The position numbers and the translations under genes were made by a program. Shown here piece after piece: positions 25,893 through 37,165 of a stretch of DNA of 64,000 nucleotides. The stretch is taken from contig CM048839.1 in the NCBI GenBank assembly GCA_026545765.1, positions 2,170,001 to 2,234,000 of the forward strand. The letters run 5' to 3'. The stretch's first letter is position 1, and each line of letters opens with the position of its first letter. The notes beneath the pieces are model-generated. The model was not told the origin of the DNA. It made no database searches and worked only from the letters and a program-made list of their open reading frames with translations. This DNA is from Plantago major. Lineage: Eukaryota; Streptophyta; Magnoliopsida; Lamiales; Plantaginaceae.

Positions 25893-25910
25893 CAATTTTA
25901 AATATACAAA
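25893..25910 (-). promoter_or_regulatory. Possible TATA box of the RALF gene
   Basis: On the minus strand this reads TATATTTAAAA, about 110 bp upstream of the RALF start codon. Position and composition fit a TATA box, but AT-rich sequence is common nearby, so support is weak. Confidence 0.3.
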
Positions 25911-26700
25911 GTATTATAAAATTCATGTACATTTGTAGAGTCGAAAAAGTCCATCAAGTACATAAAATTGCCTAGTTTGGTTGCATGCCCTTTTTGTTTC
26001 GTGGATCTGGGTTATAACCTATTTGGGCGGATTTCTTTAGTTCTGGATCTCGGATAGGTATAAAATCTGAATTGTACCTTTTCTCCATCATTTCCCTTCT
26101 TCCTCAAAAACACCAGCCACCATTGAAATCCTGCTGAAGAAAAAAATTCCTTTCCCGTTTCAGCTCATCTTTTCCGAATTTTCGATCGTTTACCGCGACG
26201 ATGAAGTCCGATCTGCAAAGAGCGTTTCGTCGGGGAAAGGAAAGGATCGCGACAATCTCGTGAAGAATCGATATCAGATATCTGCCAATTTTGGAAATTA
26301 AGCCCTAGATCGGAAAAGTTCAGACCAAATTTCAGAATCTCATCGAGTTCTACTCAAAGGTAAGCATTATTCGTTCAATTCTATCACAGATCGCCAGTTC
26401 TCTCAAGTCTCAGTCGAATTTCTTCCTTTATTGCTCTGAAATACACGGATCTTTGAGTGTATGTACTGCGTTTGTTAATACGACCAGATCGTTGATGGAA
26501 TTCAATTACTGATTGATGCAGAGAGTGAAAATGACCAATTGAAAGTGAGAGAGAAGATTCCGGTGAGTAGAAGATGGATGAGTGCAGTAGTTTCAGGTAC
26601 AGATGAACTGGTGGCTCCTTCTTTGATCTCGCCAAGCGTCACTCGCATTGCAGCTCCGCCGCGCGGTGGCGATCTAGGTTCGTATTGTTATGCACTTTTA

Positions 26701-27085
26701 CTGATCAATTGAAGTACTTTTGTAAATGATATGTATTGAATTGTTGAAAGAGCTGTCGATTTCTGATTTAGGAGTTCTGATTTAGTATAGTACCGATAGA
26801 AACATGATTTTGATGATTGATGAGTGCTAGTAATGAATGAAATATAGATTAGATTGTGTGGAGCAAATAGCAAATTGAACGATCCATGTTGATAGGTGTG
26901 TTTGTGTATAGGCTGGTTATGTGATCAAAATTGCTGAGTGAATTGAAATACTTTTGTTATGCGATGTATTAAATTGTTGAAAGAGCTGTCGATTTCTGAT
27001 CTAGGAGTTGCTTTAGTATAGTACTGATGATAGAAACATGATTTTTGATGATTGATGAGTGCTAGTAATGAAGATTGTGTGGAGC
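26701..27085. repeat. Direct repeat, two copies of about 155-165 bp
   Basis: Copies lie at about 26701-26865 and 26931-27085. Both share GTTGAAAGAGCTGTCGATTT, GATTGATGAGTGCTAGTAAT and GATTGTGTGGAGC, with small indels. They lie just after the putative 5' exon block. Confidence 0.8.
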
Positions 27086-27159
27086 TGCATCTTACACTTA
27101 CAGATAGACTCACGAATATCATCGGTGTTTGTATAAATAGTCTATGTTTTAGTAGAAAT

Positions 27160-27985
27160 TGTCTATGTTGTTCGTTGTTGCTGGTTTAGTTTTTTTGTTG
27201 TGCAGTTGTCTAGGTTTTAGTATGTATTGTCTAGTTTTTAACATGTAACATCTACTTTTTATGATTTTTAGATTTGCTATGTAGTTGTTTACACTGTATA
27301 TATTTTTTGTGGGGATTTGTTGTTTGTTTGAATTTTCTGAATGTTTTGTGTGAAATTGTCTAGTTTTTAATATATATTGTCTACTTTTTAATGTTTTACA
27401 GCTTTTTGTGTGAAATTGTCTAGTTTTTAACATATATTGTTTAGTTTTTATGTAAATACCTTATGTTTTAGATTTTAACATATATGGTCTAGTTTTTAAC
27501 AATATTTGTCTAGTTTTTCATGTTATATCTTTCTGTTGTGCAGTTGTGTTGAACTGTCTAGTTTTTAGTATGTATTGTCTAGTTTTTATGTAAGTTAAAA
27601 AAGCTAGAAGCAAAGAAAGTTGCTGATGAAAATGATTCTCAAGGATCTAAAAGACCTGCCGATGATGATGATTTTGAAGAGGGTGGATTGGATGATTTGA
27701 AGAAGAATGCTCTGAAGAAACTAAAGCAATCGAAGAAAAATTAGTGTCTAGTTTTTACAACATATTGTCTAGTTTTGTAACTGAATTGTCTAGTTTTGTA
27801 AATGAATTGTGTAGTTTTATTACTTGTCCAGAAATTTACTCACTCAGTGTAACATAATTATTTATATTGTCTAGTTTTTACATTATATTGTCTATTTTAT
27901 GAAAGGAATTCTCTAGTTTTTACATGATATTAAATTTACATTATATTGTCTAGTTTTTACATTATATTGTCTAGTTTTTACTTTA
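27160..27985. repeat. Dispersed TTGTCTAGTTTTTA minisatellite-like array
   Basis: About 15 or more copies of a 14-bp phrase close to TTGTCTAGTTTTTA occur, often in pairs about 20 bp apart (for example near 27209/27229, 27418/27438, 27488/27508, 27556/27576, 27746/27766, 27948/27969). Spacers are variable and AT-rich. Copies flank, but do not enter, the charged reading frame at 27595-27744. Confidence 0.85.
27595..27744 (+). pseudogene. Short charged reading frame, possible terminal exon
   Basis: This frame encodes about 49 residues, beginning LKKLEAKKVADEND, containing an acidic stretch ADDDDFEEGG and ending with KKLKQSKKN before TAG. It begins right after an in-frame stop and has no start codon, so it would have to be a spliced last exon or a fragment. 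Its GC content and codon-like structure contrast with the repeat-filled flanks. No family was recognised. Confidence 0.4.
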
Positions 27986-29636
27986 TCCGTTTTTAATGAA
28001 TCCGGGTCAAAAGATCAGCGAAAAACCATCAGAAGCCAAGTCGAGAAAAAATTTATAATTGTCTAATTTTAATGTTTGAGGGGGACTTTCGGGACTTTCC
28101 TATATATAGGGGTCTCTCGCAAAACGGACTCTTTTAAATAAATGAGTTTAATTTATGGGGGTCGACTAATTGGGTACATTTTAATTTTTATTTTACTTTT
28201 ATGTTCGGTCTAGGCCTGAATACGAGCCGAGCTTTACTCTAAACGAGCCTTGTTCGTGAACATTTCACTTATGTTCGTGTTCGTGTTCGAGATCGACGAT
28301 CGTTTCAAGATCGAGCTCGGCTCGTGTTCGGTCCACTTCTGATTATGATCGCGAACGTTCGTGAACAGTTCGTTCGTTTATGTTCGTTTGTGTTCTGTTC
28401 GTTTGCGTTCGACAATTATGATCGTTTATGTTCGAAAAAGCTTGTTAATGCTCGAAATTTGCTCGTGTAGCTCGAAAAAGGTCAAATATATATCAATTTT
28501 CAAATCTAACATCCACAAGATGCATAAAATACTTCTATTTGTTACATTCGAAACACCAAGTTTCAAATTTCCATTACAAAATATGCGTTCCACAAATTCG
28601 AAACCAAAAATGAAGTTCACAACTTCACATATACATTTTCGATGAAAATGTCTTCGCTTGCATCACGGTATCTAGGAGGCAATCTTGCAATTAAGATTCA
28701 TCCATCTAAAGTCCTGAAAATATGATGAAATCAGACAACAAACAAGTCAGATAAATTCTAGCACTTTGGCCAATAAATACAATTCATTCATAACATTCTA
28801 ATATGAATTTCAGTAACTTTTGCATTATTACTAAAATCGATCTCACCCATCTCTCTTAATTGAATAAACACATTCAATTATATCATGCACAATTATTGAA
28901 GCTAGAATTCAAAAGAAAGACAGTACGTTGCATTGCATAATATAGAATTAGAAAGTTTAAGAAAGTGGTAAAACATGTCTGGAGCTTTTTGGAGAAGTCT
29001 TGGAACATTGTTAAAGCAGCATCAGTATTTAAGATTAATACCATACAACCAATAAGATCGGTCTGTCACGAACATAATAGTATCGTCAGCCTTCACCTCA
29101 ACATTTGATGTATGTTCCTTTAGTTGTAATTAAATTTGAGTAATCAACTTGTTTCATAAAGTCATCTCTTAGCATTTGTATAAAACAAATTTGTGGAAGA
29201 AAAACAGATTAACTGTAAACAAACAGGACAAACAGGACAAAGAATTCATAATATACACCATAACACTACCACTACCAGATCATAAACCAAGTTAAAGCTT
29301 GAAATTTCAATGACAAATATCCAAAAAAATGAAAAAGAAAACCACACAAACACATAAAAAGCTTCAAACTTTGAAATCAATGGCAGCTAAACCTTGTCTA
29401 ATCCCATATAGAAATTACGAAACCAAGTCCAAGAAACAAGAGCAATATCCATAACACATCAATAATGATCAAACAAACACAATTCATAAACTCAAACAGC
29501 ACAATTCTAAGTAATATAGCTTGTTAGATTGGTCGCAATGAACTCACATTTATAACTTGAGTCGGGTAACTTATGGATCAGGTAGTGTAATCACAAATGG
29601 ATCTTCCATCTTCTGTAAAAGAAAAGGGTAAATATT

Positions 29637-30118
29637 AGTTTGCAAGTGGTAGTAGCCTAGTAAGAAAGAAAAATAATAAAGAATTAGCTAGTAGGAAAGT
29701 TAGGAAGCTTTTAATGGAACTAATACTATAAATTAGATAGTATGAAAGTATAAATATAATTAGTTTGCGAGTGGTAGTAGCCTAGTAGGAAATAAAAATA
29801 ATAAAGGATTAGCTAGTAGGAAAGTTGGAAGCTTTTAATGGAACTAATAAGACTATAAATTAGATAGTAGGAAAGTATAAATATTAGTTTGCGAGTGGTA
29901 GTAGCCTAATAGGAAAGAAAAATAATAAATAATTAGCTAGTAGGAAAGTTAGGAAGATTTTAATGGAACTAATAAGACTATAAATTAAATAGTAGGAAAG
30001 TATAAATATTAGTTTGCGAGTGGTAGTAGCCTAGTAGGAAAGAAAAATAATAAAGAATTAGCTAGTAGGAAAGTTACGAAGCTTTTTAATGGAAGTATAA
30101 TAGAGCAGATAGTACATA
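29637..30118. repeat. Tandem repeat of about 125 bp, four copies, inside the hAT element
   Basis: Copies begin at 29637, 29762, 29886 and 30011, each with AGTTTGCGAGTGGTAGTAGC (G/A variation) and later AATTAGCTAGTAGGAAAGTT. Differences are a handful of substitutions and 1-3 bp indels, so the array is fairly recent. The last copy is partial. Confidence 0.9.
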
Positions 30119-30180
30119 CATAGAAGAAAATTAATATTTATACGAATCATACCTTATCTTTCTTTTTCACTCCATGAAGC

Positions 30181-30315
30181 TTACGACACCAATCTCCAGT
30201 GCACATCAACATTTCTACTTAACTGTTCATCGACGGGCTGATTAATTTCAGCATTAGCCAGCTCTTCTCCAGTAATTAGTGACTCGGGATCAAGAATTTT
30301 AGGAGATGTAGCCAT
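30181..30315 (-). pseudogene. Remnant of a hAT transposase N-terminus, 44 codons
   Basis: An ATG at 30315 opens MATSPKILDPES, followed by LITGEELANAEINQPVDE, and ends at TAA 30183-30181. Short acidic N-termini of this style precede the BED zinc finger in plant hAT transposases (family knowledge, moderately sure). No BED finger, catalytic core or hATC dimerisation domain follows, so the gene is internally deleted. Its position inside a hAT with intact ends supports the reading. Confidence 0.45.
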
Positions 30316-31606
30316 TTCAAAACCTTATAGCAAATATATCACAGTTATTTATGATTGTGAAATCAACCCCAAACTAATCAACATTTCTAATCCTATAACA
30401 AAATGCAATGAATACTCTTGCCCAAAAGCTTCTATATTACAAGAATTCAATCCAAAACAACCTAAATAGAATCTATAATTTCATTCCACAATAACTAATA
30501 AAAAGAAGACTAAATTATTCGATTAATAAGCTAAGCCGGAACTAAAACAAAGAAAGACACCCGCCTATATTGCCAATAACTCTGTAGTAATCCATTAATG
30601 GGAAATTCCAAACAGTGTTTACAAATTTCTATCAAAAATGAAACTGATTCCAGTTATTCTAATTCTGGTTGCTTTCTCTATCATAGTAGTTTCCTCCCTT
30701 TATTCAGTTAAATTCATTATGAAGACCTAACAAATTCCTCATACTTTCCCTTTTCCTTCTAGCACGAAACTCTATCTATTTTATTATAAAGAAGCAGAAC
30801 CAGTGCATACTGTGAAGAAAGACCCCACTGAATCGAATAGAATAGACTGCGTAATTTTAGAAAAGATCCACTTCTCTTCTCTTTTTCGTAAAGAAGGCTT
30901 TTAGTGTTTGAAATTTCTTCCATTCCTTGAGCCGACGTTAGTTTTACACAAGTTTTAAAGGATTCCCAAAATTGGTTTTGTTTCGATCTCCGCTGCTGCT
31001 CCAATTATTTATTAGAATTTGGCGTTTGGTGTGTAGATATACAATAGAAATGGAAAAGCTTTAATATAGATATTTCTTAGTAAAGAAAGGAAGTACTAAC
31101 CTGCAGAGAAGAGCAGCAGATCGGAAGAGGAGATGCGGCGGAGTGGAACTGGAGCAGTGGAACAGAAAAGGGTTCGGAGAAGAGAAGACGAAGGAGCAGT
31201 GCGGAGAGAAGAAGAAGACGAAGGAACAAGTCATGGAACTAGAGCGATGGCGGTGGAGAGTCTTGGCGGAGAGTGGACTGGAGACGACGGAGAAGAGTGG
31301 AGGAGACGATGGAGAAGTCCAGTGGAGCGGAGTTTGTAAATGGATCTGGAATTGGAATTAGGTTTTAGGTATAATTGTTTTGTTTTATATAAATATAATT
31401 ATAAAAATAATAATTAAATATATATACACCTATGTTCGCGAACACTCGAGCCATAACCAATTAAGCTCGAAACTCGTTCGATAATTACTCGAAACATGTT
31501 CGCGAACCGTTTGAGTTCGGTCAACTCGATAACGAACCGAGCGTTGACCGAGCTTTTTCACGAACGTTCACGAACGGCTCTGTTCATTTACACCCCTAGT
31601 TCGGTC

Positions 31607-32594
31607 CAAGAGTATATGCATACTTAGGACTTACATACGAATCCACATGGATCTCACTTTTTCTATGATTTTGTATACTTCTTCACAATAGCGAGGTGTT
31701 TGGCTGATCGGAGTTGAGTAGTGAAACCTCACTACGCCTATAGAGATTAGAGACAATCCTGTAGTGTCAAGCCACAGCGGAACGGAACATGTAAAGGCAC
31801 GGGGACGAGTCTTTTGCACTACTGATAATGTCGTGTCCGTTGAACCATGCAATCTGAAATTGTATGCTAATTTCGTATTCTTAATACGTGAGCCGGTGGA
31901 GTTTATAAGATTAAACGAGTGACTTCTACACAACAAATCAACAATACACTGTAGTAGACACATTTGTCAAAACTTGATAACTTAGTTTAAATATTTGTGA
32001 TTAAACCCATAAGATATAGAAATCTGAGATGCAGCAGGTGGTGGCCAAATCCATTAGTAATAAACATTTTGTTGAAGACAATGTCTATTTATTTAGAAGA
32101 AGATAAAATTAAAGCTCGTTTTCAAATGCAAGATTTGCCGGTTAAAAAAGTTGGATCCCCCAAAGACGCAGTGCACCTATCAATACTCTGCATCAATATA
32201 AGTAAAATTCCCACATGCTCCTCTCTAAATCCAATGAATAAACTAACAAACAAACACCATTTCAAAAACATGCAATGAAATTTGAGCATGGAGAATCCCT
32301 TTTCGGGTTTCTAACAAGTCGCGTAAATAGAGGGGATTACTCCATAAATGACGCTTTATGTAATAGATTTCAAATCCTCTTAGTATTCGAACCAATGTAC
32401 AAAAAGAGGCCTCGTGTAAATGGCATACCACATTCTTCTTTCATTCAAGAATAAATAGAGTCAATCTCAACACTGAAGATATGAAGAAATCAGTTTTCAC
32501 TCAGATTGAGTGCAAAGATTATCAAAAGCCTCAACGTATACATTAATGGATGAAAGTGGAAGATAGTAATGGACCGTGCAAACTTGATATTCCA
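31607..32594. other. Unassigned sequence between the hAT element and LPA1
   Basis: This is about 1 kb with no complete gene. On the minus strand there are two open stretches (31631-31963, 110 codons; 32243-32431, 62 codons) without a recognised domain. The texture recalls plant LTR or untranslated leader sequence, but no TG...CA ends, primer site or target duplication could be fixed. Confidence 0.35.
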
Positions 32595-35500
32595 TTATCT
32601 TTCTAGCTTACTTAAAAAATCTTCCATTGCCGGTATATCCTTCACGATTTCTTGCCAATCAGGCATTCCCTGAGAAGTGCAAGGCAATATGACATCTTCT
32701 TAGTACAGTCAATAATATGTTTGAACTTTTAAGTATCGATGTACCGTCTCATGCAAGACTAAAAAACTATGTAATAAGAACTGGCTGGGATTTAGTAGGA
32801 TTACTAACCCGTCCTGATTTCCGAACACGGCCATCTAGACGGAGAATAATGTATACATCTTCACCTGGAGTTATGCCTTCAGACTTTTGTTGATCCTTGA
32901 TCCACCTATGGAGACGTTATAAATTCCATAAAACTAAAGAAAAAGAAAACTTCAGGGCAAGTCATAAACTAGCAATAGGCAATAAACTAGTAAGCTAACA
33001 ACCTTTCCCATTCGGCTGCTGATACCACGTCTGCTCGGTATCGAATCTCTGCTTTAATTTTTGATTTCGTGACTACTGATTGAGCTCTTTTATCAAAATC
33101 TTCCTGCCAAGTAATCAGGAGAGCATAAATTAACAGAACACACACAACACTGGAGATATAGAAACAGAGAGACAGACAAACACTGTGCTATTGTGGAACC
33201 GTGGGAAACGAGCACACTTCAGAAAACGTGACATACAAAGTGGCTTCTGCATCTTGCCAAGTGAGTGGTGTATAAGCTTTTTCCTGAAGTGCATCGATTA
33301 CGAAAAATAATGTAAAAAGGAAATTACAACTTAATTTTTTTTACTGTTTTTGACAGAAAGTCTAGTAGAAGCTTAAAGAAGATGTGCTGATAATGCAGAT
33401 TGTAAAAGTTATAGTCAGCTTCATCTAACATTCTCGGTATCTGCAGCATGTTCAGAAGCCAAATTTTATATCAACTTTCATACATTTTCTATACATTACA
33501 CCAACATATGAAGATGCATAAGAGAGTAATAGCTGCATGAAGTAGAAAATTGATGCCATGTGCATGTGAGATGAATTGCCATCTTACTCCGATAGATGGA
33601 AGAGAAGCGGCTGCTTTTGAAGAAAGACCAAAGCCTTTCTTCTCCATTTGTGGTTCTTTGCCTTGACCCCATATGATAGGAACCAAAATAATTCCCCGTC
33701 TTAGAAGCTCAGTTCGAAACCTCTCAGCTTTGCGCATGGCAGCAGAAACTGTTTCCTTATCACCAGCCAAAATAACCTACAGTCAAGTATATTATCATCT
33801 TGGTTCGGAACTGAACTGACACAACTGATTAAAGAATAATAATCACTAACAGGTCTAGCTGTGTCCCTTAGCTGCACAAGTTCCACAATCCTGTTGGTTG
33901 AAAGTCGAAGAGGCAGCCGAGACAGAGTTTCATTTCGTGTAATTTGTGCAAGTTGTTCCTCCTCCTTTTTGTTGTCCCAAAGAAATAAAGCCACAAAAAC
34001 AATAATACCTGCACCACACTGAGTCAAAAACTTAATTAATTTCTGTAAGGAGCTCTTAACAATTCATGCACACAATCATATCAAGTGTATGGAATCACAA
34101 AAGACAAATTCTCTAGGAAACGAAGTAAATCACTGTTTACCCCCAATATTAATTGCTGCATTCTGTGAAGTTTCCAATAGCCCAGGAGCACCTTCACCCC
34201 CTTGGATTGCAAGGAACAGCCTAGGTATGGTAAGAAACAACGAGATACCTGCAGCAGCCGTAAATGCCACGTAGAAAAATCTCCGAACCCCACGGAAAGG
34301 TGCTTGGACCTCACTAATTAGTTTAAGATCCCTCCGAAATCCATAGCCTATGTCTTCTCCCCCCAATACAGCCTGCAATTAAAAAAATGGATATGAGCTT
34401 AGATAAAATGAGAAAAACAGAACTGAGAAAAAAAACTTTAGAAGCAGTGAGAAGAAACAATGAGGATCGTGCAGCAAACCTCTTCCTGCAACTCCTTAAA
34501 TTCAGGCATTGCTCTGAATGAGGCTAAATCTGGATCGTTCAGAATGGTGCCAAACTTGAGGTCATATTCTTTCAAAGCAGTGCGCAAACAGTCAGCAGCT
34601 TTCTTTCCTTCCCCCCTTCCTCAAAATTTAAACAAAACAATAAGACTCCCAGTATGGGTCAACTGGTGCTCAAAGGTAGCAAACAGTTGAATGAGAGATG
34701 GTACTCAAACGGTTTAACAAAGTCGGATAGCCTCCATAGGTAAGAAATAGTATGTGTTTCCAACCAGTAATATTTGTTTAATAATCTTTTCTTCCAAATA
34801 AACAAATGATAACGAGCATAAGTTGAATTGTCAACAACAATGTGTTCAATTAATCGAAGACATATAACACACCACATTTACTACCAAAGAATAAGAAAGA
34901 TTTGAAATTGTACCTATAGGCATGACAACAGGCTTTGTTATACAGAGCAGCTTGGGCCTCAAGAGCGTTCGGACGCAAGGAAAGAGCAGTATCAAACTGG
35001 GCAAGAGCATCTTTAACCTGGAACAACGAATATATTTATAAAAAAGTTGGATATTATTCTCCAAATGATAACACTCGCTTAGGATCATGAGAACCATAAC
35101 TAGGATTTCACGGTACATCCTTTTTTACCTATCAATTCAAAAAATTGGAAAAGTATTCACATATTGCAGTGTATTACACATACATGCACATACCTATACC
35201 GTACACATCTGCATTAGTGTACACAACACAAATCTAGTCGTTGCAACACATTCACAAACACGGTTTAAATTGAGCTGAAAGTTTGCTTCACCTTAATTTG
35301 ACCACTAACACATTAATCAAAAGTCAAAACCAGATGAATCTCAAGTCAAATCAAATTAAAAGCTTAATCCAACTCCTACATGATTTTGAAAATTCCTCAG
35401 CTTCTCAAATCCAGTCAAATTGAGCTCGGAAATTCGCTCCAGCTGAATCTAATTAACCTTATTCCAACTTCCAACTTGAGTTCATCACACAAGCTGCCAT

Positions 35501-35947
35501 TCACTCATCCTAAACAACTGTCTAGATTCCAATTTCCAAATTAAACTCTCATATTTCATCACACAAGCTGCCCAATATGAAATAGAGAAGAGAAACAGTA
35601 CATTCACTTAACCTAATTTTTTGATATCTAATCTATTCCAAACATAAGAAATTGAGATGAGGATGTAAAATTAAAAGCGATGAAATGCATACCCGTCCTT
35701 TGGCGAAAAGCGAGAGGCCTAAGTTGACACACGATTCGGCGGTATCTGAGCCGCTAACAGTGGAAGAAGAAGGAGGTGGTGGTGAGGGAGAGCAACGGGT
35801 GAATGGGCCGAGAGAGGGCCCGAATGTGGACCAGAGGGAAATGAGTGATGATGATGGTCTTCTTCTGTTGGGAGACCATGTTGTTGTTAAACAGTGATCG
35901 GAGCGGTGGTGGTGGCACGGTGGTGGTGCAAATATTGCCGCTGCCAT
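32595..35947 (-). CDS. LPA1: LPA1-type (LOW PSII ACCUMULATION 1) chloroplast TPR membrane protein, 9 exons, 448 aa
   Basis: Exons (minus strand): 32595-32669, 32809-32905, 33003-33103, 33588-33776, 33851-34008, 34141-34372, 34480-34615, 34914-35017, 35693-35947. All are GT-AG, and phases sum to 449 codons including TAA. The start MAAAIFAPPPCHHH opens a Ser/Pro/Arg-rich plastid transit peptide. TPR-like helices span about 70-150 (SCVNLGLSLFAKGRVKDALA, LYNKACCHAYRGEGKKAADC). Two membrane helices follow (about 197-218 and 237-255). The soluble C-terminus contains VYIILRLDGRVRKSGRG and ends LSKLER. Family members sit in thylakoids and help assemble photosystem II around D1. Length matches Arabidopsis LPA1 (about 450 aa). 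A 21-codon open stretch near 33275 (EKAYTPLTWQDAEA) follows an acceptor-like site but breaks the expected SIG-EDFDKRAQ join, so it was left in the intron. Confidence 0.95.
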
Positions 35948-36711
35948 TTTACTTTATCCCAAATGTTATGGTTGCCGTTTCATTTCCATTTTTCTGTTTT
36001 TCCCGGTCAATTTCAGTATATTGCAAAAACCACCCTTTTCTTGTTCCCATACGATGTTTCGTCACATCTATACTTCTTCTTCTATACTAATACTAAAACG
36101 ATTTTTGCAATCAGTTAACAGTCCCATTTTACAGTTATACGTTCTCTTAAAAATATAGATATACACAAATTTACTAATTATAGCGTTTTAGTTATTGCAC
36201 TTTTCCACATGAACGATTATATGATAAAAAAAATTGTAAATAGTAATTCAAGTTAAATACCAAACCAAATAATCACAACTTTTTTTTTGAAATCTAAGTT
36301 TATAAATCAGTTTAAATAAATATGGTTCATTATAATCATTCTTAAAAGAATATATATTACCCGACTTGATTAAAATTTAAGGTAACGTACAAAATATCCC
36401 ACGCGGGTACCCACGTGTCAAGGTTACTAGTTAACCTAATTTATATTTAGGGGTGGGGTTTGGTATAGGATATTGGGAAAATATCGATCATGATATTGGG
36501 ATTGTCCCGAAATTTCCGATCTCAATTGGGATAAATTCTGAATTTCCATATATAATTTTGAGACGGGATTGAGATTGATTTTGCATCCCAATTGGGATTG
36601 GGATCCCAAATGGGATAATAAATAAATTAATAAATAATTAATACTACTATATATTACACAAAAACGACAACTATGTTAGGATGCAACTTTTCTTCTTCTT
36701 TAATTATATCA
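35948..36711. other. Intergenic between LPA1 and the Helitron
   Basis: The left part should hold the LPA1 promoter. At 36447 a TAGGGGTGGGGTTTGG sequence followed by repeated TTGGGAT/ATCCCAA motifs (to about 36620) looks like one end of a hAT-like element, but no matching partner end or 8-bp duplication was found. The segment from 36640 is AT-rich up to the Helitron terminus. Confidence 0.4.
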
Positions 36712-36739
36712 CTAGTTAATGGCCGTCGATACTCGACGG
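36712..36739 (-). other. Helitron 3' terminal hairpin and CTAG end
   Basis: The plus strand shows CTAG at 36712-36715, TTAATGG, then the inverted repeat CCGTCGA-TAC-TCGACGG. This is the reverse complement of a standard Helitron 3' end, with the insertion point between CTAG and T (A at 36711 on the plus strand). Confidence 0.85.
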
Positions 36740-36869
36740 GGCATGGAGGCCAAACTCAAAATAAGAAATAAATATATCGTATAATAAAATGTTAAAATTA
36801 ATGAACATAACGTATCATATGTTTTACCATATTCGTCTTATATGAATACATTGAATCACTTCTTACTGG

Positions 36870-37165
36870 TAACCGTAGAGAGAGAACATGCAATTGTTCA
36901 CGTTTGAATACGGGTCAGGTGGTAGAGTCCGACGTGTGAGAAAGATTGCCAAGGAATTTTGTTTATGGTCATTGCAAAATAGACGATATGGGGAACTATA
37001 TTCTATCAAAATTGACAGGGAACTTCGTCTTGTAGAATGGACTAACCATCACAATTTGAATGATAAACCTTTTGGGTTGGGTAGACTACCGATATTATAT
37101 TTGCCTCAATGATATGCTTTCTAACATTAGTAACCTTGAGTTAGACTTGTTCCATTTTACAATTC
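36870..37165 (-). pseudogene. Diverged duplicate of the Helitron helicase 3' segment
   Basis: This stretch aligns by eye with 37590-37900: for example TAACCGTAGAGAGAGAACAT versus TAACTCTAGAGAGAGCAACA, and TGGTCATTGCAAAATAGACG versus TTGTCATTGCAAAGTAGACG. It is shorter and much more decayed than the main copy, so it looks like an older fragment of a related Helitron. Confidence 0.65.

Larger units (their letters stand above)
25930..28200 (+). other. Unclassified repeat-rich unit between RALF and the hAT element
   Basis: A GC-richer block at about 26100-26680 has the look of a 5' UTR and first exons: TATA-like GGTATAAAAT near 26056, and possible splice donors after TACTCAAAG (near 26359) and after GGCGATCTAG (near 26678). 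It is followed by a duplicated stretch (26701-27085), then a run of TTGTCTAGTTTTTA motifs (27160-27985), inside which lies a 49-codon charged open frame (27595-27744). The right edge has a TATATATAGG motif near 28105. No transposase, terminal inverted repeat or target duplication was found. It may be the remnant of a transcribed mobile element or of a host gene. Confidence 0.4.
28203..31606. mobile_element. Non-autonomous hAT DNA transposon, 3388 bp, with 8-bp target duplication
   Basis: The element runs from 28211 (TAGGCCTGAATACGAGCC) to 31598 (...CATTTACACCCCTA). It is bordered by the 8-bp duplication GTTCGGTC at 28203-28210 and 31599-31606. Both ends carry hAT-style terminal TAGG...CCTA and subterminal arrays of TTCGTGAACG and CGAGCTCG-type motifs. 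The interior keeps only a short transposase-like N-terminus on the minus strand, so mobility would depend on another copy. It sits between RALF and LPA1. Confidence 0.9.

Noticed and set aside
25791-25895. Upstream in-frame ATG at 25895 as the RALF start
   Set aside because: It would place 35 extra residues before the signal peptide; the start at 25790 gives the normal length and topology.
33200-33290. A possible LPA1 exon encoding EKAYTPLTWQDAEA
   Set aside because: It follows an acceptor-like site but has no in-phase donor, and the neighbouring exons join cleanly (SIG to EDFDKRAQ) without it.
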